From NCBI GenBank assembly GCA_964607765.1, contig CAZSNT010000067.1:1-48397 (forward strand): a stretch of DNA of 48,397 nucleotides. The letters run 5' to 3'. Numbering within the stretch: the stretch's first letter is position 1; every line of letters starts with the position of its first letter. Source of the DNA: CAZSNT01 sp964607765 (GTDB lineage Bacteria > Verrucomicrobiota > Lentisphaeria > Oligosphaerales > JABHEG01). Under the pieces are notes generated by a model, which did no database searches, was not told where the DNA came from, and saw only the letters and a list, made by a program, of their open reading frames with translations. The position numbers were made by a program, and so were the translations under genes. This document shows, piece after piece, positions 8,596 through 17,319 of the stretch.

Positions 8596-10830
8596 TTACG
8601 GGCGCTTCTCAAAAGAGAATCTGGATTTTTCCCGGAAGAACTCCATGCCCAGTCCGGGATGGAGGGCGGCGGTCCCGAACAGTAGACAGCCGAAGTCCAC
8701 ACCCGCAAGGCGCCCAGGCCTCCAGGAAGGCTCTTTGGGCGAGAACCGTGGGAGAATCTCCCCGAACGGCAGTGTCATCCGGTTGTTCTGGTCCTTGTAT
8801 CGGAGGTAGAGGTCATCGGCGGCCATCGGCAGCACGGGTGCGAACGCGGCTACCACTCGCGGGGCAACGGTCTCGTGCTCGTGATTCAGAATGCCGAAAA
8901 CGGCGTATCCCTGGTCGGGCGTGGCGCCCGGACCGACTCCCCAAGCGCTGCGGTCCCCATATCGTCTGGTGTGGATCTCCCGATCTGCGACAGCTTCCGC
9001 GGCGGCGAAACTGAAGTAGCGTTCGTCCGTACAGAGGTCCGTCATGTAGAAGGGAAACTGAACGAGGAAGGAGGGGCCAAGCCCTCCCCGTCTGTTGCTG
9101 AGGAGGATCCTGCCGTTGTAGACAGCCTTGGGAAGATCCTCCGGCTTCGGCAGGAGCGGCTCGCCGGAAGGCCGGCCGGTGTTCATGATCTCAGCGTGAT
9201 GACACAGCCAACAGACCAGGTAGTACTCATTGAACATGAAGATCCGATTTGAGACTCCCACAGGGTCGTCAATGGCCTCGCCGGTCAGAAAGATCGCGGG
9301 AGAGGACGGATCGGGCTTGTCGATGATTCTCCGCCATTGGATGGAGTTGAAGAGCTCATCCGCCTCGGCCGCCAGTGAGGGGCTGGAAAACGTGTTGCGG
9401 GCAAACAACGCACCGCAGGCCAGGATGGATGTGTCAATGGTGGAGAACTCCGAACGTCCGGCCCCCGTCCGGTAGTTCATGAAGTGCCGGAACAACCCCG
9501 TGCTGTCCCGTTCCGGTCGACACGTCGAGTGCTTTCCGTTGAAAATCCGCAAGAGCGCCAACGCCTTCTCTTCCGCCCGCGGATCGCGCCCCAGTTCGTG
9601 GTTCATAGCATGCGCCATCAATGCCTGGCCGCAGACGGCGATCGAGGTGGTATCCCTGGGGATCCCCTTGCCGATGTCGAACGCACAGCGGACCATGGTG
9701 TCGTCACTTTCGTGCATGCTCGTGTAGAAGCCGATCGCTGCCAGCAGCAGGGCCTCAAACTGATCCGCGTACCGGTCCTCCTTCGCAAAATCGATGGCGT
9801 GGACGTTGATTCCCGGTGTGCCCTCGTCGTTTGTAAAGGTCATCCGCAGATCAACTGCGCCTGAGAGATCGCACGTTCCCCAGTATTCTCGGAAATAGTA
9901 ATTCGGCACCGGCAGTTCGGTTTCGATCGTTATTCGCTTCTTCCTCTTTCGTCCTCGCTTGTCGGGCTTGGCATCGGGATCCTCCACCCACTTCTTCTCG
10001 GCTGAGACCGTGGCTATGGTCTGGCCGTTCTCATCATAGAATCGGCGGATCTGGTCGCGGGCCATGTTCATCATGGACTTCTCTCTGCGGCTGCCGTTCA
10101 GCACCATCTGTGCTCGCGTTCGGTTGTCAGGGGAATAGTAGGTCACCCAAACCTGGTACCTGCCGGGGGTGCCCACACGACCAACCCATTTGAAGCCGTC
10201 ACCATTTCCGCGCGCCTCCAGACGTTCCTCGCTGTCCTGGTATGCAGCGCTGCCGACTGGAGTCAGATCGCGGGCAAGGATCTCGAAATCCAGTTCCTTT
10301 TGGGCCGGCAGATTGCTGGACGTTTCCCGCTCCGAAGGAACAGGCTGAGAGACGGCATTCGTCCGCGAATTGGGCAGAGCACTCCCGCCCGCGTCCTCCG
10401 AGAGAACCGAAGGGACGACAGATTCACCCGGCCCGGTTATATCCAGCGTGCTTCGTTTCATCAGGAGAAACACCCCAATTGGGATCATCACAACGGGAAT
10501 CAGGACCTTTATCCAGGAAGAGCGTCTCGGAACGTCTGCAGGGGATGGTGCGCCTTCACGACTGCGTGAGCTCTGCATCGACATCTTGTTCGGTCCGGGT
10601 GCAGGGGCAGACGGCACTTCCTGTTCCGCTTCCTCGGAATGCTCCTTGTCTGCTTCCGGTTCCTCATCGGTCGCGGCCCCGGCAACAGCCTCTTCCGGTC
10701 GGTCCGCCATTGCATGCATGGTGTCAACGACGAACTTCCCCTGACAATACGGACACTGCACTTTGCGCCCCATAATGTCATCGGGGTGCTGCAGTTCTCG
10801 GCGGCAGTGTTGACAGTGGAAGCAGAGCAT
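8596..10830 (-). CDS. Zinc-ribbon, single-TM protein with sandwich and helical-toroid-like regions
   Basis: This 744-residue protein has no function I can name. Residues 1-32 form a zinc ribbon (Cys6/Cys9 and Cys26-x2-Cys29). An acidic, Pro-rich linker follows, then one TM helix at about 106-124 (WIKVLIPVVMIPIGVFLLM). Residues about 180-345 look like a carbohydrate-binding-type beta-sandwich (VGRVGTPGRYQVWVTYYSPDN), interrupted by a basic RGRKRKKR loop near 295. Residues about 355-640 are helical and repeat-like (ALLLAAIGFYTSM, SIAVCGQALMAHAMNHELG), reminiscent of prenyltransferase/squalene-cyclase-like toroids. The topology puts the zinc ribbon in the cytosol and the rest outside. It is probably translationally coupled to the following membrane gene (stop and GTG are 4 bases apart). 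Confidence 0.65.
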   Translation of the reverse strand: MLCFHCQHCRRELQHPDDIMGRKVQCPYCQGKFVVDTMHAMADRPEEAVAGAATDEEPEADKEHSEEAEQEVPSAPAPGPNKMSMQSSRSREGAPSPADVPRRSSWIKVLIPVVMIPIGVFLLMKRSTLDITGPGESVVPSVLSEDAGGSALPNSRTNAVSQPVPSERETSSNLPAQKELDFEILARDLTPVGSAAYQDSEERLEARGNGDGFKWVGRVGTPGRYQVWVTYYSPDNRTRAQMVLNGSRREKSMMNMARDQIRRFYDENGQTIATVSAEKKWVEDPDAKPDKRGRKRKKRITIETELPVPNYYFREYWGTCDLSGAVDLRMTFTNDEGTPGINVHAIDFAKEDRYADQFEALLLAAIGFYTSMHESDDTMVRCAFDIGKGIPRDTTSIAVCGQALMAHAMNHELGRDPRAEEKALALLRIFNGKHSTCRPERDSTGLFRHFMNYRTGAGRSEFSTIDTSILACGALFARNTFSSPSLAAEADELFNSIQWRRIIDKPDPSSPAIFLTGEAIDDPVGVSNRIFMFNEYYLVCWLCHHAEIMNTGRPSGEPLLPKPEDLPKAVYNGRILLSNRRGGLGPSFLVQFPFYMTDLCTDERYFSFAAAEAVADREIHTRRYGDRSAWGVGPGATPDQGYAVFGILNHEHETVAPRVVAAFAPVLPMAADDLYLRYKDQNNRMTLPFGEILPRFSPKEPSWRPGRLAGVDFGCLLFGTAALHPGLGMEFFREKSRFSFEKRP

Positions 10831-10933
10831 GGGTTGACCGCTTGCAACGCTTTCCGGCTGCGGAAGCGTCCATCAGGAGCAGGACCGGGCGCGTCCTGGA
10901 CCAGGAAGGGCCTGCGCAGGCAGTGGCAATCTG

Positions 10934-12709
10934 CTACTTGTTGTTCCAGTCTTTCGGCGCCTCGGCCTCGGCTTCCTCCGCCGACCAAACGCCATCGCCA
11001 TTCGTGTCCTTGGCACGGAAGAAGCGGATTTCCTGCGCTTCCTTGTATGGATGGCCCTCTTTCTTCCTCGCGGCCTTCACCCACGCAAGCCGCTGCTCAA
11101 GCGTTGCGCCTGCTCCTTTGACCGGACTAGCATTCACAGGCTTCGCCTTGCGGATCTTGCGGTAGAAGTGTCCTTTGTCATCCCGGTCATTGAAGTCTGC
11201 TACGCTCAGATCGATACGGTTGCGCTTGCGATTCCCCGGGCCACCCCACCATTCATTGTCCGGCATGACGTTGTCCCAGGCGTCGAGCATGTCTTGCAGG
11301 GCCTGCGCTTTCTCGGGCATCTTCGCGGCCAGGTCGTCGCGTTCTTGCGGGTCGTCGGCCAGGTTGAACAGCGTGATGTTGCACGTGCTGCCGGCGTCGT
11401 TCCACTGCAGTTTCCAGTCGCCGTGACGGATCGCGTAATCGTTGTCGCGACGCCAGTAGAGCGTCTCGTGCGGACGGCCCGTTCTCTCGCCGGCGAGGTA
11501 AGGCAGCAAATCAACGCCATCGAACGGCGGCAGTGAGTCGGCTCCCGCAGCTGCCAGCACCGTGGGGACGACATCCAGGTTGCTCACTGGAAGCCCATAA
11601 TTCGTGCCGGGCTTGATCTTCGCCGGCCAGCTCATGCAGAAAGGAACGCGGATGCCGCCTTCGTAGGTGTCGCCCTTGAAGCCGCGCAGGCCACCCTTGC
11701 TGGACATCGGGCCCTCCTCCCAGTCGCCGACATTCTTGTTCGACCCGCGCAACCCCTGGCCGCGCGGGCTGCCGTTGTCAGACATGAAGATGGTGATCGT
11801 GTTGTCAGCGACGCCGTGCTTCGTCAGCGCCTGCTGAATGCGGCCAATGCCGTCGTCCATTGCCAGACTCATCGCCGCAATGAAGTTGCGTTCATGGTTG
11901 TCGCTCAGTCCCTTGGTGCGCGCCAGGTACTTGTCCGGAACCTGCCAGGGATGGTGAATGGCGTTGTAGGCGAGATAGAGGAAAAACGGCTCGGACCGCG
12001 CCGCGGCCCGGTTAACGAAAGCAACGGCCTCGTCCGAAAAGAGGTCGGTGAGGTAGACATTGTCTCGCGCCGGCAGCGGCTCGTCGCCGCGCCAGAGCGG
12101 CCAGCGGCCTTTCTGGCTGCCGAACTCGTCGTCCCAGCCCTCGTACCCGTGAGAGCCGTTGATGAAGCCGTAGTACTCGTCAAAGCCGCGAGCGAGCGGC
12201 CGCAAGGTCTTGTCGATGCCCATGTGCCACTTGCCCACATGCCCGGTGTAGTAGCCACGCTTCTTGAGCAGTTCGGAGATGACCGGCTGACTCACGGGCA
12301 GCCCGGCCAGCGGGAATTTCATCTTGTCCGGATAGCCGCCGATGTTCGCGTTTTCCCCACACCCGAAACGTTGCTGGTACACACCGGTCAACAGCCCCGC
12401 CCGGCTGGGCCCGCATACCGAGGCCGATACATAGCCCTGCGTAAATTGCACCCCCCGCTCAGCGATGCGGTCGATGCTTGGGGTCATCACATCCTCAAAC
12501 CCGTGGTAGCCGACATCCCCCCAGCCCATGTCGTCCGCGTAGATCAGCACAACGTTCGGGCGGTCGCCACCGTAGGCAACGGGCATACAGGCGAGCAACG
12601 CCACAAGCCCCACGGTCACTGCACAAAATAGACGACTGACCAGTCGGTAGTCTGTCGGGGGTCGCTCAACCACGGCGACTGTCCTACGGCACTCGTTTGA
12701 TGTCACCAT
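10934..12709 (-). CDS. Secreted type I sulfatase with C-terminal EF-hand module
   Basis: This is a 591-residue exported sulfatase. An N-terminal hydrophobic segment (LFCAVTVGLVALLACMPVAYG, about 28-48) precedes the catalytic domain. Metal ligands Asp59-Asp60 (IYADDMGWGD) and the core Cys99-Gly-Pro-Ser-Arg103 are present. The last 55 residues are an add-on with one canonical calcium loop, DTNGDGVWSAEE, from residue 568. It is nearly the same unit that occurs twice in the protein encoded just upstream. The ATG at 12709 is chosen because CAGGAAG lies 4-9 bases before it and the upstream stop is one base away (TAATATG). The longer open frame would read through the neighbour. The module may be a calcium-dependent cell-surface anchor or docking unit; this is inference. 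Confidence 0.9.
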   Translation of the reverse strand: MVTSNECRRTVAVVERPPTDYRLVSRLFCAVTVGLVALLACMPVAYGGDRPNVVLIYADDMGWGDVGYHGFEDVMTPSIDRIAERGVQFTQGYVSASVCGPSRAGLLTGVYQQRFGCGENANIGGYPDKMKFPLAGLPVSQPVISELLKKRGYYTGHVGKWHMGIDKTLRPLARGFDEYYGFINGSHGYEGWDDEFGSQKGRWPLWRGDEPLPARDNVYLTDLFSDEAVAFVNRAAARSEPFFLYLAYNAIHHPWQVPDKYLARTKGLSDNHERNFIAAMSLAMDDGIGRIQQALTKHGVADNTITIFMSDNGSPRGQGLRGSNKNVGDWEEGPMSSKGGLRGFKGDTYEGGIRVPFCMSWPAKIKPGTNYGLPVSNLDVVPTVLAAAGADSLPPFDGVDLLPYLAGERTGRPHETLYWRRDNDYAIRHGDWKLQWNDAGSTCNITLFNLADDPQERDDLAAKMPEKAQALQDMLDAWDNVMPDNEWWGGPGNRKRNRIDLSVADFNDRDDKGHFYRKIRKAKPVNASPVKGAGATLEQRLAWVKAARKKEGHPYKEAQEIRFFRAKDTNGDGVWSAEEAEAEAPKDWNNK

Positions 12710-12710
12710 A

Positions 12711-13166
12711 TTACTTCCTGTTCCAGTCCTTCGGCGCTTTGGCCTTGGCTTCCTCCAGGGACCAGACGCCGTCCTTGTTGGTGTCCTTCGCGTTGAAGAA
12801 ACGGGTTTCTTGCGCCTCATTGAAGGGCACTCCGGTTGCCTCCCACGCGGCCTTCTTCTTCGCGAGGAACGGCTTGAGCTCAAGCCCCACCAGGTCCTCG
12901 AGCTCTAGACCTCCACCTGCCGCATTCCAGCCTTTCGCCACCTTAGCCTTGGCTTCCTCCGGCGACCAGACGCCATCGTCATTCGTATCTTTGGCTCTGA
13001 AGTACCGGGTCTCCATAGCTTCGTTGTACGGCTTTCCGGCTTTCTGCCGCCGGACCTTCGCCTTGGTAAGATACTGCTTAAGCGTGAGACGCTGCTCCTC
13101 GGCCAGAACTCCCATGCAGAGTCCCGCCGCCAGCAATCCCGTCAAACCGATTCTCTTCATAGCCAT
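12711..13166 (-). CDS. Small secreted protein with two EF-hand units
   Basis: This is a 151-residue protein with a signal peptide (residues 1-22, ending LAEEQ) and two tandem 55-60-residue units, each ending in a calcium loop: DTNDDGVWSPEE from residue 60 and DTNKDGVWSLEE from residue 128. Each unit shares the pattern (P)-(Y/F)-NEA-x-ET-R-(Y/F)-F-x-AKDTN with the C-terminus of the next sulfatase. It is the first gene of the leftward operon. Two starts are possible, ATG 13166 and ATG 13160 (AAAGGG site 3 or 9 bases upstream); they differ by two residues. A role as a calcium-binding scaffold or partner for the sulfatase is inferred. Confidence 0.8.
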   Translation of the reverse strand: MAMKRIGLTGLLAAGLCMGVLAEEQRLTLKQYLTKAKVRRQKAGKPYNEAMETRYFRAKDTNDDGVWSPEEAKAKVAKGWNAAGGGLELEDLVGLELKPFLAKKKAAWEATGVPFNEAQETRFFNAKDTNKDGVWSLEEAKAKAPKDWNRK

Positions 13167-13338
13167 TTTCCCTTTTTGTTTCCTACGTTGCGCCCGAGCG
13201 AGCACCCCAGAAGGTGTTCGTACAATTGCTCACGTGCCAGGGCTGCCTGGCGCCCGCAAGTATCGCCTTGAAACGCAGGTGCTCTGCATGCCCATCAATG
13301 AAGCGAGGCAAAACGCACGCGTGGGCAGACAAGCAGAC

Positions 13339-13358
13339 AACTGCAAGCGCTTGCAGTT
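13339..13358. promoter_or_regulatory. LacI-family-type operator, perfect 20-bp palindrome
   Basis: AACTGCAAGCGCTTGCAGTT is a perfect palindrome. Its inner 14 bases fit the TGnAAnCGnTTnCA pattern with a central CG that is typical of LacI/GalR/CcpA-family operators. It lies directly downstream of the leftward -10 box, over the expected start of transcription, a classic position for repression. The regulator is not encoded in this window. Confidence 0.6.
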
Positions 13359-13361
13359 CGT

Positions 13362-13390
13362 ACTATAGCCTGCCCTGGGCGACAAAGCAA
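13362..13390 (-). promoter_or_regulatory. Candidate sigma70 promoter for the leftward operon
   Basis: On the minus strand, TTGCTT (13390-13385) and TATAGT (13367-13362) are separated by 17 bases. The -10 matches 5 of 6 consensus bases and the -35 keeps TTG. The palindromic operator follows 3 bases later. The leader to the first start codon would be about 190 bases. Confidence 0.45.
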
Positions 13391-13571
13391 GAAGCAGGCG
13401 AGGGTGCGCCATAACGCGTCAGTTGCGTGCCGTGCTGCGGAGGATTTGGCAAAGGGCGGTCATGTGAGTAAGTTCAGTGGTTTGCGTCGGTGAGATCGTC
13501 AACCGACTCAGCGGATGCAGCTGCAGGAGAGTTGCCGGGGTCGGATCGAGGTCACAGAACGAGGGGTCAGC

Positions 13572-15113
13572 ATGGTCAAAATCGCAATCATCGGTGCGGG
13601 GAGTCTGGGCTTCACGCGGCGTTTGGTGCACGATGTTCTTTGCGTGCCTGAACTGCAGGACGCCGCCTTTGTTCTGCACGACATCAACGAGCACAATCTG
13701 GACATGATCCATCAGCTGCTGGACCGCGACATCAAGGCGGCCGGCATTGCGGCGACGGTATCCAAGACGCTGGACCGGCGTGCCGCAGTGGCCGACGCCA
13801 ACTACGTCATCTGCTGCGTCCGTGTCGCGGGCATGGAAGGGTTCAAGACGGACATTGAGATCCCGCTCAAGTACGGTGTGGACCAATGCGTGGGCGACAC
13901 GCTGTGCGCCGGCGGCATCATGTACGGGCAACGCACCATTGCCTGCATGCTCGACTTCTGCGAGGACATCCGCGAAGTGGCCGATCCGGACGTGCTCATG
14001 CTCAACTACTCCAATCCGAACGCGATGAACACGTGGGCGTGCAACGCGTTCGGCGGCGTTGAGACGGTGGGACTGTGCCACGGCGTGCAGGGCGGTCACA
14101 ACCTGATCGCCAAGGCGCTCGGCGTGCCCAAGGAGGAAGTGGACTTCATCTGCGCTGGCATCAATCACCAGACCTGGTACATCCAGATCAAGCACAATGG
14201 GCGTCTGATCGAGAGCGACGAGTTGCTCGAAGCCATGGAGAGCAATCCAGGCATCGCCAAGCGCGAGAAGGTCCGGATCGACATGCTGCGGCGGTTCGGT
14301 TATTTCACCACGGAGTCCAACGGGCATGTCTCGGAGTACGTGCCGTGGTACCGCAAGCGCCCGGACGAGATTCCCGAGTGGATCTGCATGGATCAGTGGA
14401 TCCTCGGCGAGACAGGCGGGTATTACCGTGTGTGTTTCGAGAAGCGCAACTGGTTCGAGTATGAGTTCCCCGAGCTGCTCGCCAAAGGCCCCCAGCCGAT
14501 CGGGGGCAGTCGCTCACACGAGCACGGGTCGTACATCATCGAGTCGCTCGAGACCGGCCGCGTGTACCGTGGCCATTTCAATGTCCCAAACGCGGGCATC
14601 ATCACGAACCTGCCCGACGGTTGCATTGTCGAAGTACCGGGATACGTGGACCGCAACGGCATCAACATCCCGGTGGTCGGAGAACTGCCTCTGGCGTGCG
14701 CGGCCACATGCTCGGCGAGCGTGCGCGTGCAGGAGATGGCGGTTGAGGCGGCCGTATTCGGCGACGAGATGCTGCTGAAGCAGGCCATGCTGCACGATCC
14801 CTTGACCGGGGCGGTTCTGAATCCCCCGGAGATCTGGCAGATGACCGACGAGATGCTTGTCGCACAGGCCGAGTGGCTGCCGCAATATGCGGATTACGTC
14901 CCCATCGCGAAGCAGAACCTGGAGCGAGATTACATCGAGCCGCGCGCGGCCAAACCGAATCCGGCCACGCGTCTCGCCGCGCGCAGCGTCGAGGAGATGG
15001 TCGAGCTCCATCGGCAAGATGCCGAGCGCCGGAAAGAGGCCGCCGCCAAAGAGGACTACGACCCAGACAAGGAACTGCGCAAGAAGCAACGCCCGCAAGA
15101 GAGGAGTCTCTGA
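13572..15113 (+). CDS. GH4 family NAD-dependent alpha-glycosidase
   Basis: This is a 513-residue cytosolic GH4 enzyme. GH4 members cleave glycosides by transient NAD-dependent oxidation at C3, using a divalent metal. Visible features are the nucleotide-binding IIGAGSLGFT (residues 5-14), LNYSNPNAMNTWA, Cys169-His-Gly-Val (metal-site Cys) and Asn198-His199 (GINHQTWY). In GH4 the residue after CH has been used to separate substrate groups; CHG is, as I recall, the alpha-glucuronidase-like form and CHS the alpha-galactosidase form, so a uronic-acid substrate is possible but unproven. GAGGGG at 13561 supports the ATG at 13572 over the longer open frame. The last 40 residues are a charged Lys/Glu-rich tail. 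It heads an operon with DUF1080 and a sulfatase. Confidence 0.9.
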   Translation: MVKIAIIGAGSLGFTRRLVHDVLCVPELQDAAFVLHDINEHNLDMIHQLLDRDIKAAGIAATVSKTLDRRAAVADANYVICCVRVAGMEGFKTDIEIPLKYGVDQCVGDTLCAGGIMYGQRTIACMLDFCEDIREVADPDVLMLNYSNPNAMNTWACNAFGGVETVGLCHGVQGGHNLIAKALGVPKEEVDFICAGINHQTWYIQIKHNGRLIESDELLEAMESNPGIAKREKVRIDMLRRFGYFTTESNGHVSEYVPWYRKRPDEIPEWICMDQWILGETGGYYRVCFEKRNWFEYEFPELLAKGPQPIGGSRSHEHGSYIIESLETGRVYRGHFNVPNAGIITNLPDGCIVEVPGYVDRNGINIPVVGELPLACAATCSASVRVQEMAVEAAVFGDEMLLKQAMLHDPLTGAVLNPPEIWQMTDEMLVAQAEWLPQYADYVPIAKQNLERDYIEPRAAKPNPATRLAARSVEEMVELHRQDAERRKEAAAKEDYDPDKELRKKQRPQERSL

Positions 15114-15115
15114 CA

Positions 15116-15943
15116 ATGCAGACCAGATCGACATTCCGCCGCTTTCCGGCCACGCCCTGCCGTCTGGCATCCTTCGGTGTTCTCGCAGCAGCCCTGGCCA
15201 TGTGCCTGAGCGCTGTTGCTCAAGATGCAGGCAAGGACGAGGGCTGGGTCGACCTGTTCAACGGCAAGGACCTGACCGGCTGGACGGCCAAAATCAAGGG
15301 GCACGAGGCGGGCGACAACTTCGGCGACACGTTCAGAGTGGAAGACGGTATTCTGAAAGTGTGTTACGACCAGTACGACAAGTTTGCCAACAAGTTCGGG
15401 CATCTGTTCTACAAGGACACGTTCTCCAACTACGTCCTGCGCGTTGAGTACCGGTTTGTCGGCGAGCAGGCGCCCGGCGGCCCGGGCTGGGCCTTCCGCA
15501 ACAGCGGCGTCATGATCCACGGGCAGTCGGCGGAGAGCATGGGCAAGAACCAGAATTTCCCCGTCTCGATCGAGGTGCAGACGCTCGGCGGCAAAGGCAA
15601 GGGCACGCGCACCACGGCCAACATGTGCAGCCCGGGCACACACGTTGTGATGGACGGCAAGCTGCAAACGCGGCACTGCATCAACTCGAAGTCCAAGACG
15701 TACCACGGCGATCAGTGGGTCACGCTGGACATCGAAGCGCACGGCAACGGTGTGATCAAGCACATCATTGAGGGTGAAGTGGTGATGGAGTATGAGCAGG
15801 CGCAGTTGGACCCGAAAGACGGATCCGCAAAGGCGCTGATCAAAGACGGAAACACCGCGCTCACGGGCGGCACGATTTCACTGCAGTCCGAGAGCCATCC
15901 GGTCGAGTTCCGCAAGGTTCAGATCCGCATTCTGGACAAGTAG
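15116..15943 (+). CDS. Secreted DUF1080 (3-keto-glycoside hydrolase-like) protein
   Basis: This 275-residue exported protein belongs to the DUF1080 concanavalin-like fold family, members of which have been shown to hydrolyse 3-keto-disaccharides. A signal peptide runs to about residue 36 (GVLAAALAMCLSAVAQ). The hallmark WVDLFNGKDLTGWTA follows, then a late TGGTISLQSESHPVEFRKVQI segment that closes the sandwich. The start follows the GH4 stop by two bases, with GAGGAG 9 bases upstream. Its position beside GH4, which makes 3-keto intermediates, supports a shared oxidative glycan pathway, although GH4 is cytosolic and this protein is exported. The assignment to family is firm; the reaction is inferred. 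Confidence 0.88.
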   Translation: MQTRSTFRRFPATPCRLASFGVLAAALAMCLSAVAQDAGKDEGWVDLFNGKDLTGWTAKIKGHEAGDNFGDTFRVEDGILKVCYDQYDKFANKFGHLFYKDTFSNYVLRVEYRFVGEQAPGGPGWAFRNSGVMIHGQSAESMGKNQNFPVSIEVQTLGGKGKGTRTTANMCSPGTHVVMDGKLQTRHCINSKSKTYHGDQWVTLDIEAHGNGVIKHIIEGEVVMEYEQAQLDPKDGSAKALIKDGNTALTGGTISLQSESHPVEFRKVQIRILDK

Positions 15944-15957
15944 GAAGGAGTCCGGCA

Positions 15958-17319
15958 ATGTCCAAACGCAGCCCCAACGTCCTGATCTTCTTCACTGACC
16001 AACAGCGGTTCGACACGACCGGTGTGCACGGCAACCCGATGGGGTTGACGCCCAACTTCGACCGCATGGCCGTGAACGGCACGCACTGCTACCACGCCTA
16101 CAGTTGCCAGCCCGTGTGTCTGCCGGCGCGGATGGTGCTGCAGACGGGCAAGTACGCATCCCGGTTCGAGACGCACAGCAACTCGGGGCTGTTACCTGAC
16201 GACGCGCACACGATTGCGCACTCGTTCAAACAGGCCGGGTACAGCACGGGCTACATCGGCAAGTGGCACATGTGTCACGAGCTCAAGGTCCCGCGCTCGA
16301 ACCGTTCGGCCTACGATTTCTGGCTTGGTGCGAACGTTGTGGAACTGGAGACAGACGCCTACGACGCGTTCCTGTACGACGAGGACGGTGAGCGGGTGGA
16401 GTTGCCGGGGTATCGCGCCGACGGGTACACGGACGCGGTCATCCGCTACGTGCACGAGCACAAGGACGAACCGTTCTTCCTGATGGCGTCCTGGCTGGAG
16501 CCGCATTTCCAGAACACGCGCGACGACTACCCGGCCCCGGAGGGGTACGAGGAGGCATATGCGGCCACATGCTGGACACCGCCCGATTTGCAGGCGCTGG
16601 GCGGCACGTCGGCGCAGCATCTGCCGGGCTACTACGGCATGGTCAAGCGTCTGGACGAGTGCCTCGGGCGGATCCGAGACGCGCTGCGCAGTCTCGGCCT
16701 GCTCGACGACACGATTATCCTGTTCACCTGCGACCATGGCTGCCACTTCAAGACGCGCAACGGCGAATACAAGCGCAGCTGCCACGACGCCTCGATCCGT
16801 ATTCCCATGGCGTTTTCCGGGCCCGGGTTCGACGGCGGCGGGCGTCTGCAGCAGATGGTCAGCCTGGTGGACGTACCGCCCACGCTGCTGGACGCCTGCG
16901 ACCTGCCGGTGCCCAACGACATGCAGGGCCGCTCGATCATGCCCCTGATCCGGCGTGACCCGGAAGTCGGGCAGGCTTGGCCGGAAGAAGTGCTGGTGGA
17001 GTATTTCAATCCGCCTCACATCAGCCGCGCCGTGCGCACGCACCGGTGGACGTACAGCGTGAAGAGGACCGCTTCAGGCCAGGACATGGCCGACGGCTGG
17101 GCTTTTGAGGAAGAGTGCCTGTTCGACAACAAGGCGGACCCGTGGCAGGTGTCGAATCTGATCAGCCACGGCGCCTACGCGGGTGTCAAGGACGTGATGC
17201 GCGAGCGCCTGGCCCGACGCATGCAGGAAGCGGGCGAGAATGCGCCCGAGATCACGCCCACGGCCACGGGCGGACGGGCAGGCTGCCGCACGCCGGCGGA
17301 CAGCGAGCTGTACGAGTAA
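15958..17319 (+). CDS. Sulfatase without signal peptide
   Basis: This 453-residue sulfatase begins directly with the catalytic fold (SPNVLIFFTDQQRFD), so it is probably cytosolic. The core is Cys54-Leu-Pro-Ala-Arg58, with Ala in place of the usual Ser, a permitted variant; a second Cys (Cys50) lies just before. TCDHGCHF (metal-binding DH) and KRSCHDASIRIPM are also typical. AGGAAGGAG lies 7-15 bases before the ATG. As the third gene of the GH4-DUF1080 operon it may desulfate imported oligosaccharides before or after GH4. The family is certain; whether the Cys is converted to formylglycine in the cytosol depends on a maturase not seen here. Confidence 0.9.
   Translation: MSKRSPNVLIFFTDQQRFDTTGVHGNPMGLTPNFDRMAVNGTHCYHAYSCQPVCLPARMVLQTGKYASRFETHSNSGLLPDDAHTIAHSFKQAGYSTGYIGKWHMCHELKVPRSNRSAYDFWLGANVVELETDAYDAFLYDEDGERVELPGYRADGYTDAVIRYVHEHKDEPFFLMASWLEPHFQNTRDDYPAPEGYEEAYAATCWTPPDLQALGGTSAQHLPGYYGMVKRLDECLGRIRDALRSLGLLDDTIILFTCDHGCHFKTRNGEYKRSCHDASIRIPMAFSGPGFDGGGRLQQMVSLVDVPPTLLDACDLPVPNDMQGRSIMPLIRRDPEVGQAWPEEVLVEYFNPPHISRAVRTHRWTYSVKRTASGQDMADGWAFEEECLFDNKADPWQVSNLISHGAYAGVKDVMRERLARRMQEAGENAPEITPTATGGRAGCRTPADSELYE

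Larger units (their letters stand above)
13167..13571. other. Divergent intergenic region with operator and promoter
   Basis: This 405-bp gap separates the leftward EF-hand/sulfatase operon from the rightward GH4 operon. It contains a sigma70-like leftward promoter and a perfect palindromic operator (listed separately). No convincing rightward promoter was found, and no gene is supported here. Confidence 0.6.
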
